Notes: a model not told the origin generated them from the sequence alone. A stretch of 64,000 bases of DNA from Monoplex corrugatus (GCA_030674185.1 JAPXFY010000026.1:57502210-57566209), one strand, 5' to 3'. Numbered from the stretch's first letter, positions 47,901 to 59,052 are shown. Program-made: numbers and translations.

Positions 47901-48362
47901 GCTCCACAGGAGCACCTATTGACGTCGTTAACTTTCTTCTTCCTCTTTCTTTTGTCCATGGTTTTCCTGGGGAAAACTACGATGGTGGTTCCCCTTGCCT
48001 TCCATCGGTTTTATTTCAAGGTTAACTCCATTAGCCTTACTCTCTCCCGAGATGTCCACAAGGCAGTGGAGCTATTTACCCATAGCTTGGGGATCTGGTT
48101 CGTGGGCACCAGGGCGTATCCACACGCCGGTGGGCCTGCATGCCTCACGTCTGGGGGCCAGACGAGATTCAGCCTGAGTCCGTGAGGTGCTCAGTTACCG
48201 CCTGTCGCCACGAGGAGGCACAGCGTAGGGCTTGCTGATGGAGAGGCTATGTACTGACAGGAAGAGACTTACGCCTTCTGCTCTTCTTTTCGCACAGCAG
48301 TGCTAGCCAGCGGTGCAGGCTGAAGCCGACACACTAGACGCATCACATCTGCCAATATGACA
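44995..48362 (-). mobile_element. Near full-length RTE-like LINE
   Basis: 3.37 kb, minus strand, flanked by aatcagat at 44987-44994 and 48363-48370. It is the reference copy for the family here. 5' region 47960-48362 (non-coding, with gatggtggttccccttgcct); endonuclease about 47960-47050 (TKIITWNIRTMLQKGKLDNI, LGLGEVRWKGAG, VIMGDFNVKVG, SDHNPVVGRF); linker 47050-46480; RT (KMKPGKAPGPDNITTEM, IFIALPKKTGAI, DYTKAFDRVK, NIRYADDTVLIAENE near 45790, KYLGTVISSDGRRTSEIAGR); C-terminus WFLRRMLRVPWKAKKTNETV, GKLEGKRAPGRPRERMLDGL; 3' tail (ATG)n at 44995-45008. The coding frame is broken into about seven pieces, so it is inactive. Confidence 0.93.
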
Positions 48363-48370
48363 AATCAGAT

Positions 48371-49560
48371 ATTACTTTAAAACTAATTCATGAAATCAAA
48401 ATGGAAAATAGGAAAGGACTAATCTCTAGAAAACAACCTCCTTGGTGGAACCATAACAAAGAGACTGCATGGAAGGAAAAAGCGGTCTGCTGTAAAAGCC
48501 TGGCAAAAGCACAGAAGAAGACATCGCTCAGACAATGATAGCACTAGAACAAATATGGATAAAGTAACCGAGCAGTTCAAAACCATAGCTCAGGAAGCAA
48601 AAGAAAAAAATTGAAATAATTCTGTGAAAGACTCACTGTCGATACAACATAAAGACTCACTGCCGATACAACATAAACAATTCTGGCAGTTCTATCAGCA
48701 TATGGAAGAGAAAACCACAAACACCACACGATACCAGAGAACACAAACACAGGTGTAACCACATTAAGAGCACATGGAGAGAAAGGACAAGTCTTATTAC
48801 AGCGTTTCGTAGAACAGAGTGACAAGAAAATTCTTGAAAAAAAGAAAATTCATTGCGTACTTAAAGAAAAAGTTGACACAGACTGGACAAGATGATGAAA
48901 TAACTGAACAAGAAATGCATGAAGCACTTGCACGGTACAGAAAACCTGGTCCAGACAAGATTCGATACTTTGACATCAAAACGTTGTCTGAACACGATAA
49001 AACTCAAATATACATACTCTGTCAAGACGGTTTTGACAACGTTCAGGTTCCCAAAGACAGGACACACAGCTTTCTAAAGGCCTTACCTAAACCAGGTAAA
49101 GATCCTTGCAGACTAAATGGATATTGCATCCTATGGAAACCGAAGCTGGAAACTGATAGAAAACATAACAGAAAAAAAAGCTAAAGACCTAGAAGGCAGG
49201 AAAATATTCCCACTTAATCAAGGAGGCGTTAGAACAGAAAAAAGTACATGGAAAAACGCAGCTGCCTTTGCTCACGAAGACTACAAAGGTTTTCATAGGA
49301 AAGAAGAAACCTTGGCTGTAACTATTGGCCAAGAAGATATTTACAATAAAGTACAATTCACATTGTTTTCGGAACTGTTTCAGCGATATGGTGTCAGCAT
49401 GACTGTCACAAGACGGATTGCTGCTACCCTCCGGAAACTGGTGTACAGCACCACAAAAAGTCTCCATGGGACTCCCTCAAGGATCTCCACCTTCTCTTGT
49501 TCTCTACAACATAGTGTGTGGCAGCGAAACATAGACATCATATACCAAACAAAACCAAGA
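48371..49560 (+). pseudogene. Decayed LINE linker and RT, right part of the interrupted copy
   Basis: Continues the frame of 44300-44994: ITLKLIHEIKMENRKGLIS, then QPPWWNHNKETAWKEKAV, a linker motif typical of Jockey/I-type LINEs. RT traces follow: ALARYRKPGPDKIRYFDIKT near 48930-48990, LNQGGVRTEKSTWKNA near 49210-49258 (cf. the QAGFR motif) and VSMGLPQGSPPSLVLYNIVC near 49461-49520 (cf. GxPQGS). Multiple stops and shifts. The YADD region is missing; another LINE fragment follows at 49560. Confidence 0.82.
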
Positions 49561-49975
49561 GCTGAACAGCTTTCTCTTGCGTTGCCTTTGCCGCGTCTTC
49601 GGCATTAAGTGGATGAAAAATACCAAACACCAAGGTTCTAGCATGGACTGGTCTCCCCACTATGCACACAGCGCAAAGACAACGCAGGCTGCGCTGGCTT
49701 GGCCATGCGTGCCGGATGGAGGATCTCCCAAAGGAACTAGTCTCCTGCAAGCGATAAGTGCTCTGCCTGCCCACAGCAACCAGACTAAGACGTCTGCAAG
49801 CGCGATATGAAAGCCTTGGGCATCAACACAGAGAGCTGGAAAGATGCAGCAGCCGACCGCAACAGAAGACACAGTGTGTTCCAGAAACAACTCAGGCTGG
49901 AGAAAAAGAGGTTCCAGATCTTAGCTGAGAAAAAAAAAAAGAGCCAGGAGGAAGGCGAACTCACGTGAGGGCAAA
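49560..49975 (+). pseudogene. C-terminal fragment of the 36.7-kb-type LINE
   Basis: The plus strand gives, in shifting frames, LNSFLLRCLCRVFGIKWM, the GLPTMHTAQRQRRLRWLGHA equivalent and ACRMEDLPKELV, and CKRDMKALGINTESWKDAAA, followed by a Lys-rich end. These match, in order, the C-terminal 150 residues of the ORF at 36718-39906 (HLRSLRRILGISW, RRLRLLGHVCRMED, CKRDMKALEINTESWED). Confidence 0.8.
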
Positions 49976-49984
49976 TCCATGATC

Positions 49985-52900
49985 TTTCGTGTTGGCTGTC
50001 CATGCTTCACATCTGTGCAATGATATCGGTTCTATATAACACTGAAGCATTCTCTTCCTCATGTAAATTGATAGGCATTTGTTGGTAAGAACGCTTTTCA
50101 TTTTCTTGAATGTTGTTTTAGCTTAGCTGATTGTGCTGGCTATTTCTAATGTGCATTTGCCGCTCAGTGAAATGACTGCTCTCAGACATTTAACGTCAAC
50201 TTGTCTCAATTTTGTGCTATTTGCTGTTATTTTGTATGAGGGGATTTCTTGTTTTTTAGCGATTACCATGACTCCAGTTTTCTTGCTATCTAGCTCCAGC
50301 CCTTCATTTCTATTTTCCATATCTATTATATTCATGACATTCTGTAAGTCCTTTTTTCATTTTCTGCAACTACAATATTATGATCTGCGTAACGAAGATT
50401 GTTTAACATTTTTGCTTCCAACCTTTACCCCTGGGCGTTTTTTTTAGGTTCGTCATGATTGTTTTGCTGTAAAGTGAAAACAAATCTGCCTAACCCCTCT
50501 TTCGATATTTTGGAAAAGGCTTTTATCATTTTCTACTCTCATTGCTGCACTTGTTCCCATGAAATATTCCTTATCATTTTCAGATCCTTTCCATCAAGAC
50601 TGAGTATCTCTAGTGGTTAATCAGTTCTTACAGATCTAAAATTTTGGTTATAAAGCAAAAGAAACAAACAACAACAACAACAAAACAACAACAACGAAAC
50701 ATAATATAAATCCTTACTGAACTCAACTGATCATTTTATGATAGTTCTTAGGATGTATATTGCGTTAATAGTTCCTTTCCCTTCAACAAATCTACCTTGT
50801 CCTTCTGCTATTTCTTTTGATTCTTTTTCTTTTCTTCATCGTGATTATTCTTCATAGAGTCTTTGTCACATGATTCATCATGCTGATTGTATGATGGTGT
50901 TTGTATTCTGTAGCCCCTGTTTTCTTCATCGTGATTATTCTTGATAGGGTCTTTGTTACATGACTCATGCTGATTGTATGATGGTGTTTGTATTCTGTAG
51001 CCCCTGTTTTCTTCATCGTGATTATTCTTGATAGGGTCTTTGTTACATGACTCATGCTGATTGTATGATGGTGTTTGTATTCTGTAGCCCCTGTTTTCTT
51101 CATCGTGATTATTCTTGATAGGGTCTTTGTTACATGACTCATGCTGATTGTATGATGGTGTTTGTATTCTGTAGTCCCTGTTTTCTTCATCGTGATTATT
51201 CTTGATAGGGTCTTTGTTACATGACTCATGCTGATTGTATGATGGTGTTTGTATTCTGTAGCCCCTGTTTTCTTCATCGTGATTATTCTTGATAGGGTCT
51301 TTGTTACATGACTCATGCTGATTGTATGATGGTGTTTGTATTCTGTAGCCCCTGTTTTCTTCATCGTGATTATTCTTGATAGGGTCTTTGTTACATGACT
51401 CATGCTGATTGTATGATGGTGTTTGTATTCTGTAGCCCCTGTTTTCTTCATCGTGATTATTCTTGATAGGGTCTTTGTTACATGACTCATGCTGATTGTA
51501 TGATGGTGTTTGTATTCTGTAGCCCCTGTTTTCTTCATCGTGATTATTCTTGATAGGGTCTTTGTTACATGACTCATGCTGATTGTATGATGGTGTTTGT
51601 ATTCTGTAGTCCCTGTTTTCTTCATCGTGATTATTCTTGATAGGGTCTTTGTTACATGACTCATGCTGATTGTATGATGGTGTTTGTATTCTGTAGCCCC
51701 TGTTTTCTTCATCGTGATTATTCTTGATAGGGTCTTTGTTACATGACTCATGCTGATTGTATGATGGTGTTTGTATTCTGTAGTCCCTGTTTTCTTCATC
51801 GTGATTATTCTTGATAGGGTCTTTGTTACATGACTCATGCTGATTGTATGATGGTGTTTGTATTCTGTAGCCCCTGTTTTCTTCATCGTGATTATTCTTG
51901 ATAGGGTCTTTGTTACATGACTCATGCTGATTGTATGATGGTGTTTGTATTCTGTAGCCCCTGTTTTCTTCATCGTGATTATTCTTGATAGGGTCTTTGT
52001 TACATGACTCATGCTGATTGTATGATGGTGTTTGTATTCTGTAGCCCCTGTTTTCTTCATCGTGATTATTCTTGATAGGGTCTTTGTTACATGACTCATG
52101 CTGATTGTATGATGGTGTTTGTATTCTGTAGCCCCTGTTTTCTTCATCGTGATTATTCTTGATAGGGTCTTTGTTACATGACTCATGCTGATTGTATGAT
52201 GGTGTTTGTATTCTGTAGCCCCTGTTTTCTTCATCGTGATTATTCTTGATAGGGTCTTTGTTACATGACTCATGCTGATTGTATGATGGTGTTTGTATTC
52301 TGTAGCCCCTGTTTTCTTCATCGTGATTATTCTTGATAGGGTCTTTGTTACATGACTCATGCTGATTGTATGATGGTGTTTGTATTCTGTAGCCCCTGTT
52401 TTCTTCATCGTGATTATTCTTGATAGGGTCTTTGTTACATGACTCATGCTGATTGTATGATGGTGTTTGTATTCTGTAGCCCCTGTTTTCTTCATCGTGA
52501 TTATTCTTGATAGGGTCTTTGTTACATGACTCATGCTGATTGTATGATGGTGTTTGTATTCTGTAGTCCCTGTTTTCTTCATCGTGATTATTCTTGATAG
52601 GGTCTTTGTTACATGACTCATGCTGATTGTATGATGGTGTTTGTATTCTGTAGCCCCTGTTTTCTTCATCGTGATTATTCTTGATAGGGTCTTTGTTACA
52701 TGATTCATGCTGATTGTATGATGGTGTTTGTATTCTGTAGCCCCTGTTTTCTTCATCGTGATTATTCTTGATAGGGTCTTTGTTACATGACTCATGCTGA
52801 TTGTATGATGGTGTTTGCATTCTGTAGCCCCTGTTTTCTTCATCGTGATTATTCTTGATAGGGTCTTTGTTACATGACTCATGCTGATTGTATGATGGTG

Positions 52901-53420
52901 TTTGTATTCTGTAGTCCCTGTTTTCTTCATCGTGATTATTCTTGATAGGGTCTTTGTTACATGACTCATGCTGATTGTATGATGGTGTTTGTATTCTGTA
53001 GCCCCTGTTTTCTTCATCGTGATTATTCTTGATAGGGTCTTTGTTACATGACTCATCATGCTGATTGTATGATGGTGTTTGTATTCTGTAGCCCCTGTTT
53101 TCTTCGGTAGTGCAATGAAGATTGATTTTGACATGTCGTCGGGGATTTTTCCAGTGTCACAAATTTCATTTCGGAGGACTGTTATGTTTTCAATATCAAC
53201 TTCATCTAGGGCCTCAATCATTTTTGTAGCAACATTATTTGATCCTGGAGCTTTTCCCGGTGTCATCTCTGTCAACGCTGCTGTAACTTTATCTTTCATT
53301 ATTTGTGTTTCTGCAGTGTTCTTTCTTGTGATGTGTTCTTCCTTTGTGCCATCGTCTAATGTCTTCAGTGTACTCTCCTCATTATTCTAATAGTTTGTCT
53401 TTTTCCATGACAATAGTACC
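49985..53420 (-). pseudogene. RTE-like LINE RT copy with amplified segment
   Basis: Minus-strand copy related to 44995-48362. From 53420 leftwards: linker remnant (GTIVMEKDKLL), then an open frame from ATG 53299 with VTAALTEMTPGKAPGSNN and DMSKSIFIALP, then about 26 tandem copies of a 29-residue block (53104 to about 50835), then RT remnants (about 50700-50450, a ~50% degraded core), a GLELDSKKTGVMVIAKKQEI stretch near 50240-50320, and the left end near 49985. The C-terminus and 3' tail are missing. The amplified frame is open for 815 codons but the protein would have no complete catalytic core. Confidence 0.88.
50835..53104 (-). repeat. 87-bp in-frame minisatellite, about 26 copies
   Basis: Unit of 87 bp (29 codons, minus strand, KKTGATEYKHHHTISMSHVT followed by KTLSRIITM). 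Units are almost identical; the commonest variation is a single base giving TGATEY or TGTTEY (tagcccctg versus tagtccctg on the plus strand). The first and last units carry the 3-bp longer catcatg form (SMMSHV or MMNHV), which the inner units lack, so the inner array grew from a 3-bp-deleted unit. A second minus-strand frame across the array is also open, only because 87 is a multiple of 3. Confidence 0.97.
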
Positions 53421-53560
53421 ATGAAGCTTGACTGGAAACACAGTGTAGAGAAACAGAAGACCGACACAAAACAGACCTTACGTTTAGGCACAGAAACATT
53501 GAAGAAATTGTCCACGGGAAAAGCACGCACACATCAGCTAGTTGCTTAAAATCATCAAAC
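53421..53560 (+). pseudogene. Inverted 5' piece of the adjacent RTE copy
   Basis: Plus-strand match to the RTE linker as at 8050-8167: gaaacagaagaccgacacaa, then ttgaagaaattgtccacggg, then a ttgcttaaaatcatcaaac end. In the parent sequence this stretch lies directly upstream of the part that ends the minus-strand copy at 53420. It is therefore the contiguous 5' piece in inverted orientation. Confidence 0.82.
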
Positions 53561-53574
53561 ATTAAAAAGTTCCT

Positions 53575-53805
53575 GGCTTATAATTTGTGAAATGTTTGGT
53601 CTTCCCCTCCTTTGCTGTCCTCTTGGTTACAGTTTGGGACTTGGTTGGCAGGTCTGGTAGACTGCAGTTTAGCGTCATGGCATAGCCACCACAGTCGATT
53701 CTTGCAGATGATGTTGGTAACTGGGATCTGTTTGCTTTTGGACCGTACTTCATCATTTGTCACAGCGTTTTTCCATTTGATGCTCAAGGAATTGTAATGA
53801 TACTT
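53575..53805 (-). pseudogene. LINE C-terminal fragment of another family
   Basis: The minus strand reads SIKWKNAVTNDEVRSKSKQI, PVTNIICKNRLWWLCHDAKL and RPANQVPNC, like the usual post-RT segment of LINEs (W-x-TNxEVRxRxxQxPxxxxIxxxRLRWLGHVxR). The expected GHV reads CHD. It stops before a GRP motif. The adjacent 53806-54000 is unassigned. Confidence 0.6.
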
Positions 53806-54000
53806 AAAAGTCACACTGATATTCTCCTAAACACCGCTAGTTTGACTAAGATCTAATAGCACAAAATGATAGCACCCCAATAGACACCTGGCATTTCAAG
53901 ACCTTGCCAGGGCATTGCTTTTCGCTCAGGCCCTAGGGGTCTGCCAGGTAGTAGTTGACAAAGCTGATGATGGGTGCGATGAATCCTGTTTGAACAACTT

Positions 54001-54453
54001 CATCATCATCATCATCATCAGGTGCCCTGCCGCATGGCGTTGACGACCATGGACTTCCAACCATCTCTATCTCTCGTTACCCCCAGCATCTCCCCCACCC
54101 TCCTCATTCCCAGCCACTCTGCAAGTCCGTCCAGCATTCTCTTACTGGGTCTACCTGGTGTTCTCTTTCCCTCCAGCTTCCCCGTTGTGACCAGGTGTTC
54201 CAAAACCCCCTTCCTCATAAAATGGCCTATAAATGTTGCTTGTCTTTTCCTAATCTTCCTTATGAGTGATCTACTTGTGTCTGCCTCCATCAAGACTGTT
54301 TCGTTTGTTTTCTTTGCTGTCCATGGAACTCTCAACATTCTTTTGAGAAACCACATCTCGGCTGCCTCGATCCTGCTCTGGCTTTGCTTGCTGACTGTCC
54401 ACGCCTCGCATCCGTACAACATTATTGGTTCTATATAACATTCAAGGACTCTC
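54001..54453 (-). mobile_element. RTE-like LINE 3' fragment with TSD
   Basis: 5'-truncated copy: (ATC)n-type tail at 54001-54020, then minus-strand AEMWFLKRMLRVPWTAKKTN, GHFMRKGVLEHLVTTGKLEG, and RMLDGLAEWLGMRR. It is open for about 140 codons. A 12-bp target duplication, tttgaacaactt, lies at 53989-54000 and 54454-54465. Confidence 0.95.
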
Positions 54454-54465
54454 TTTGAACAACTT

Positions 54466-54764
54466 ACAGACTCCATATTGTTCTTGCTTTTTCAAGCTGT
54501 TCTGAAGACATAGTGTGGTATAGAGTTGAGTCAGTGAACTAGAAAGAACAAGTTTCTGGACAAGTGGTTGCAGTCATTCCTATTGACTTTTCTCTCCCTG
54601 CTTTGTTCAGGTCTGGTTGGGGTAGAGGTGACGTTCTTGCCTAAAGTTTTAATTCCAGGAATACTACTCTAACCAGGATAATAAATACATCTGTGTGTTT
54701 GAATGCTTGTACATATACATGTGTGCAATTCAGTCAGCAGCTTCTTTATCTTTAAACACACGCG

Positions 54765-54765
<1 letters not shown>
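54466..54765. other. Unassigned sequence
   Basis: No recognisable feature. Confidence 0.45.
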
Positions 54766-54812
<47 letters not shown>

Positions 54813-54965
54813 GAGAGAGAGAGTGTGTGTGTGTTAGTGTGTGTGTGTGGTGCACGTGTGCGTGCGTGTGAGTGCGTGTGTGTACGTGTGTGTGTGTGTG
54901 CACGTGTGCGTTCTTGTTTGTGCGCGCGCGCGCGTGTGTGTAAATGTGTGTGTGTGCGTGTATGA

Positions 54966-54997
<32 letters not shown>

Positions 54998-55125
54998 ACG
55001 TGTGTGTGCATGTGTATATACGTGCATGTGTATAAGCGAGTGAGTGTGCGTACATGCCGCCGAGTGTGCGTGTGCATGTGCGTGCGTGTGTGTGTTGTGT
55101 GTGCACGTGCGCACACACATAGACG
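54766..55125. repeat. (GA)n and interrupted (GT)n/(GC)n
   Basis: (GA)n at about 54769-54825, (GT)n with GC-alternating stretches to about 55125. Confidence 0.96.
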
Positions 55126-55214
55126 TGCATGAGCGCAAAAAAGAACAGAATGGAAGATAACTGTTTTAGGTATCATTTTTTTTAAGGAGTTGAGTTTTTC
55201 ACTCCAGAAGAATA

Positions 55215-55372
55215 GTGATTTTGTTGTCGTTGTTGTTCTTGATGTTGTTGTTGTTGCTGTTGTTGTTGTTGTTGCTGCTGTTGCTGTTGTTGTTGTTGTT
55301 GTTGCTGTTGTTGTTGTTGCTGCTGTTGCTGCTGTTGTTGTTGCTGTTGTTGTTTCTGTTGTTGTCTTTTTA
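55215..55372. repeat. (GTT)n/(GCT)n trinucleotide tract
   Basis: About 158 bp of gttgttgtt with gct and ctt variants; its open frame of Val/Ala or Leu/Cys runs is not a gene. Confidence 0.96.
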
Positions 55373-55651
55373 GGCATTCTGATTTATCTCAGGAGAGTGT
55401 ATGTACGTTGTTTTGCACACACTGTGCAGGTGGTGTATTGCTGTGCAGTCTGCAAACTACGTCTTCAGTGGACGAGCATGCCGGGTGTTTTCATATTTCC
55501 TTGACCGATCACTTTTCTCTTGGACGCTGTATGTTGTCCGACGTTCTCTGCTTTACATATTGTTTTCCTGTCTCACTCGTCATTCAAATAAAAAAGGAAC
55601 AACAAAAAAGTCCAAGGCTGTTTATTAGTGTTTCAGTTCTCACCGATGTGC

Positions 55652-55654
<3 letters not shown>

Positions 55655-55727
<73 letters not shown>

Positions 55728-56070
55728 GACAGAGAGACAGAAAGACAGAGACTTCAGACTTCAGACTTCAGATAGTTTATTCATATTAGGCCTTGGCCCC
55801 TTATGAAGGGGTATGTGAACAATACAATACCTTCTAAATAATGCACAAAAAGGTTTGAATTATACATATCCATAACTCATCTTATGACACAGCATTTTCT
55901 CTAAATTTCATAGCTTTATTTAGCTGATTATTTTCTTACGATGTGAATCTATAAATGCTCAAACGACTCACAGAAAGACAGAGAGAGACAGTGAGACAGA
56001 GAGAGACAGAAAGAGATAGAGAGAAAACAGAGACATACAGACAGATTGATAGACAGACTGACAGATAGAC

Positions 56071-56121
<51 letters not shown>

Positions 56122-56140
56122 CACAGACAGACAGACATTT
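55655..56140. repeat. (GA)n and (GACA)n tracts around a LINE tail
   Basis: (GA)n/(GACA)n at 55655-55750 and again at 55970-56140; the two flank the LINE tail at 55745-55935. Confidence 0.95.
55745..55935 (-). pseudogene. LINE 3'-tail fragment
   Basis: Begins with acttcagacttcagacttca tail repeats, then gatagtttattcatattagg, then ggccccttatgaagggg and a tccataactcatctt motif. It shares these with 2427-2600, so both are 3' ends of one LINE family. No RT motif. Confidence 0.6.
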
Positions 56141-56149
56141 TCACAATCT

Positions 56150-56420
56150 TACAATGGACACAGGAACCGGCTACAAAAACATTTGAAAGATTCTGAACAT
56201 GGAAATACTGTCTGAAGAAGTAAGTTTTGAGATGTAGTTTGACAGATGAAGCAGAAGTAGAATGCCTGGCATTATTTGGAAGGAGAGTCCAGACCTGGAG
56301 CCAAAGACAGACAAGGAGCAGAAAACAGGATATTTACATTTGACGATATTTGCATAAAAAGTCGTGAGTCGGAGAAAAAAAAAAGAAAAAGGAGAGAACA
56401 AGAGGGAGTGTAGAGAATGA
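56150..56420 (-). pseudogene. CR1/L2-type RT C-terminal fragment
   Basis: The minus strand reads FYANIVKCKYPVFCSLSVF then, in the next frame, LWLQVWTLLPNNARHSTSAS and SVKLHLKTYFFRQYF. This corresponds to the post-RT segment of CR1/L2/Rex LINEs (APxLWNSLPxxIRxxxSxxxFKxxLKTHLF). One frameshift. No catalytic region. Confidence 0.65.
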
Positions 56421-56755
56421 CCTGATCAAAGAGATAAGCAGGGATAGTTCCAGTGAGAACATTATACCAGATGCATGCAATCTTTTACTTAAACTTTCAG
56501 AAACAATGCCAAATTATGAAGAAATTTTTTTTACAGGCAATGAAAAGTACATGGTGGACCTGCACGATACTTGAATCTATAATAGCTGTGGTGCTGTACA
56601 TGTTTTCGTCCATTTCCCTTCTTTTTCATGATTATTGATAGGTCCATATGTAATATCTACACTGAATTTGACAACACAGCCTCTACCATGCATGAAGCTC
56701 CCCTACAGGATTTCCACAGTGACCAGGCCTGAACTGTAGAATTTCCCTTTCTTTT
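56421..56755. other. Unassigned sequence
   Basis: No recognisable feature. Confidence 0.45.
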
Positions 56756-56766
56756 TCATGAACATT

Positions 56767-57106
56767 CAACATCATCATCGGATGCCCTGCCGCTTGGCGT
56801 TGGCGATCATGGACTTCCATCTGTCTCTATCTCTCATTGCCCCTAGCATCTCTCCCACCCCCTCGTCCCCAGCCACTCTGCAAGTCCGTCCAGCATTTTC
56901 TCCCTGGTCCTAACCGGTGCTCTCTTTCCCTCCAGCTTTCCCGTTGTGACCAGGTGCTCCAAATCCCCCTTCCTCATAAAATGGCGTATAAATGTTGCCT
57001 GTCTTTTCCTAATCTTCGTTATGAGTGATCTACTTGTGTCTGCCTCCATCAAGACTGTCTCATTTGTTTTCTTTGCTGTCCATTGAACTCTCAGCATTCT
57101 TCTCTC
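56767..57106 (-). mobile_element. RTE-like LINE 3' fragment with TSD
   Basis: Tail catcatcat at 56770-56780; minus-strand MLRVQWTAKKTNETVLMEAD, KGDLEHLVTTGKLEGKRAP and REKMLDGLAEWLG. Target duplication tcatgaacatt at 56756-56766 and 57107-57117. Confidence 0.95.
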
Positions 57107-57236
57107 TCATGAACATTACTGGTGTAAATATGGACATGTGGACATATCAGTTCCATTACATATGGACATATCTATCTCACTACAGTATTGCCTGTTTCAG
57201 TGACGGAGAAGAACAAAGATTGACAAGGATAATTGC

Positions 57237-58290
57237 ATGAATAGCTGAGAACTGGCAGAAAGTGGAAAGTCCAAGAGGCTGTAAACAATGCCAAGAGAAA
57301 CCTCAGCATCAAAGAAATAATTGGACACACGCAAACCAACAGACAGGGACTGGGAGCAACAAAAATGCAGTGGTGGTCCAAAGCCAAAGGGAAGGAAAAA
57401 AGAGACATGATCATACAGGAGTTGAAGGAAGAAGAAGATGTCAAAAGAGTGCAGAAGGCAGTCCAGCAAGGTCAACAGGGGCAATGGACAACATGGGACA
57501 GTGCACTCCAAAGAAGTCTCAGCTGGAACGATATGTGGCACATGGCTCCTCTAAGGATAAGCTTCCTCCTCAGATCTGTATATGACCTGCTCCCCTCGAA
57601 TGCAAACTTAGTGAAATGGGGGAAATCAGACGACCCAGCATGTCTGCTCTGTCAGAAGAAACAAACAGTGGAACATGTCCTAAGCTCTTGCAAAGTAGCG
57701 CTAGCCCAAGGAAGGTATACATGGAGGCACAACCAAGTTCTGAAAGTGATCACAGACGTGGTTAGCGAAAAAACCATGACCCCAAACGCACCAATTGCTA
57801 TGACAACGTTCTACAAAGCAGGAGGGAAACAGGTCTGGCCCGAAAGTGCTATGACAACCAGCACATTGCCAAAGGGTCTTCTGGATGGAGCAGTCGACTG
57901 GGAGTGTACAGCAGACCTCCAGAGTGGAGAAATTACCCAGATGTCATCAGCAAGACAGGCATGAGACCAGACATTGCTCTCCACTCTGACTCCTCGAAAC
58001 AAGTGATTCTGATAGAACTCACTGTGCCATACGAAAACAGAATGGAAGAAGCACATATCTACAAGACCGAAAAATACGCCGGTCTTGCCAGCACCCTGAA
58101 GAAAGCAGGTCTGCGGGTCAAAATCTTCGCCATAGAGGTCGGGGCAAGAGGGTTTGTGGGCACCTCCGCTTATGATCTCATGAAACAACTCGCCATTTCT
58201 GGGAAGAAGAGGACTAGAGCCCTTAAAGCGATGGCAGAGGCAGCAGAAAGGAGCTCAAGCTGGATCTGGGCAAGGAGGAACCAAAAGTGA
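57237..58290 (+). pseudogene. LINE 3' part with CCHC motif and restriction-like endonuclease
   Basis: Plus-strand coding remnant starting about 57237. AVNNAKRNLSIKEI and MQWWSKAKGKEKRDMIIQEL lead to LRISFLLRSVYDLLPSNANL and the Cys-His motif CLLCQKKQTVEHVLSSC (C-x2-C-x7-H-x4-C). After one frameshift near 57918, PEWRNYPDVISKTGMRPDIA, VILIELTVPYENRMEEAHIY and KIFAIEVGARGFVGTSAYD follow. The RPD followed 14 residues later by Glu (in IELT) is the restriction-like endonuclease signature of R2/R4/NeSL-type LINEs, which nick the target downstream of RT. RT itself is missing (5'-truncated). Stop at 58288-58290 after RRNQK. Confidence 0.9.
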
Positions 58291-58329
58291 ACTTCATAAG
58301 GATTAAATTCCCTACAGATGATGTGTGCC

Positions 58330-58400
58330 CCGTTAGCACATTGGTAAAACCGCGTACCGCAGTTCTGAAGCGCAGAATCGCCCAGGTTCGCTCCCCGGCG
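58330..58400 (+). other. tRNA-like module (SINE head or tRNA pseudogene)
   Basis: Contains a box A-like ttagcacattggtaaa (about 58338) and a box B-like aggttcgctccc (about 58384) at tRNA-like spacing, followed by gcgtggg and a 19-base A run at 58400-58418. This fits a tRNA-derived SINE head or a retroposed tRNA in the 3' region of the LINE just upstream. I did not find a convincing cloverleaf acceptor pairing. Sequence 58420-58690 looks like LINE 3' UTR. Confidence 0.5.
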
Positions 58401-58696
58401 TGGGAAAAAAAAAAAAAAAAAAAGAAAACAGCAGAAGGGCATCCAGGAGTCATGACCTGGATGTGGCCCGGCCCCCCGAGAGTGTAAGGAATTGAGGGCC
58501 GAAACACTTGTCTAAAGGGGGTTACTTCTCTGAAGACCTTCTGTTGTCTAGCTCTCCCTAGAGTTTCTTCCTACCTTGCTGTTTTTGCATCTATGGTATG
58601 GTGATAATTGTGTGATGCCGCCATTACCTTGTGTTAAAGGTTTTAAGTTGTGTTTTATCCTTTTATAAAATAATTTGTACATTGTTCATGATGCAT

Positions 58697-58933
58697 GCTT
58701 ATTTATCTGTTTATTTATTTATTCATTCATTTGTTTATTTATTTATTTATGTATTTATTTATTTACCTATTTACTTGCTTATCTATTTCTTTGTTTTGCC
58801 TATTCATTTGTTTGCCTATTTCTTTCTTTCTGTGTTTATCTTATCATTTTATTTACTTATTAATGCGTCTCTCTCTCTCTCTCTCTCACTCTCTCTCTCT
58901 CACTCTCTCTCTCACTCTCTCTCTCTCACTCAC

Positions 58934-58965
<32 letters not shown>

Positions 58966-59009
58966 GGCTGGCTGCTTGTCTCAAAACCTTCCAGTCTCTC
59001 AATCGATGC

Positions 59010-59052
<43 letters not shown>

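Noticed and set aside
50808..52820. 670-codon open frame of a 29-residue QTPSYNQHES-type repeat
   Set aside because: Alternative frame of the 87-bp array, open only because the unit length is divisible by 3; the sister frame is the one homologous to RT.
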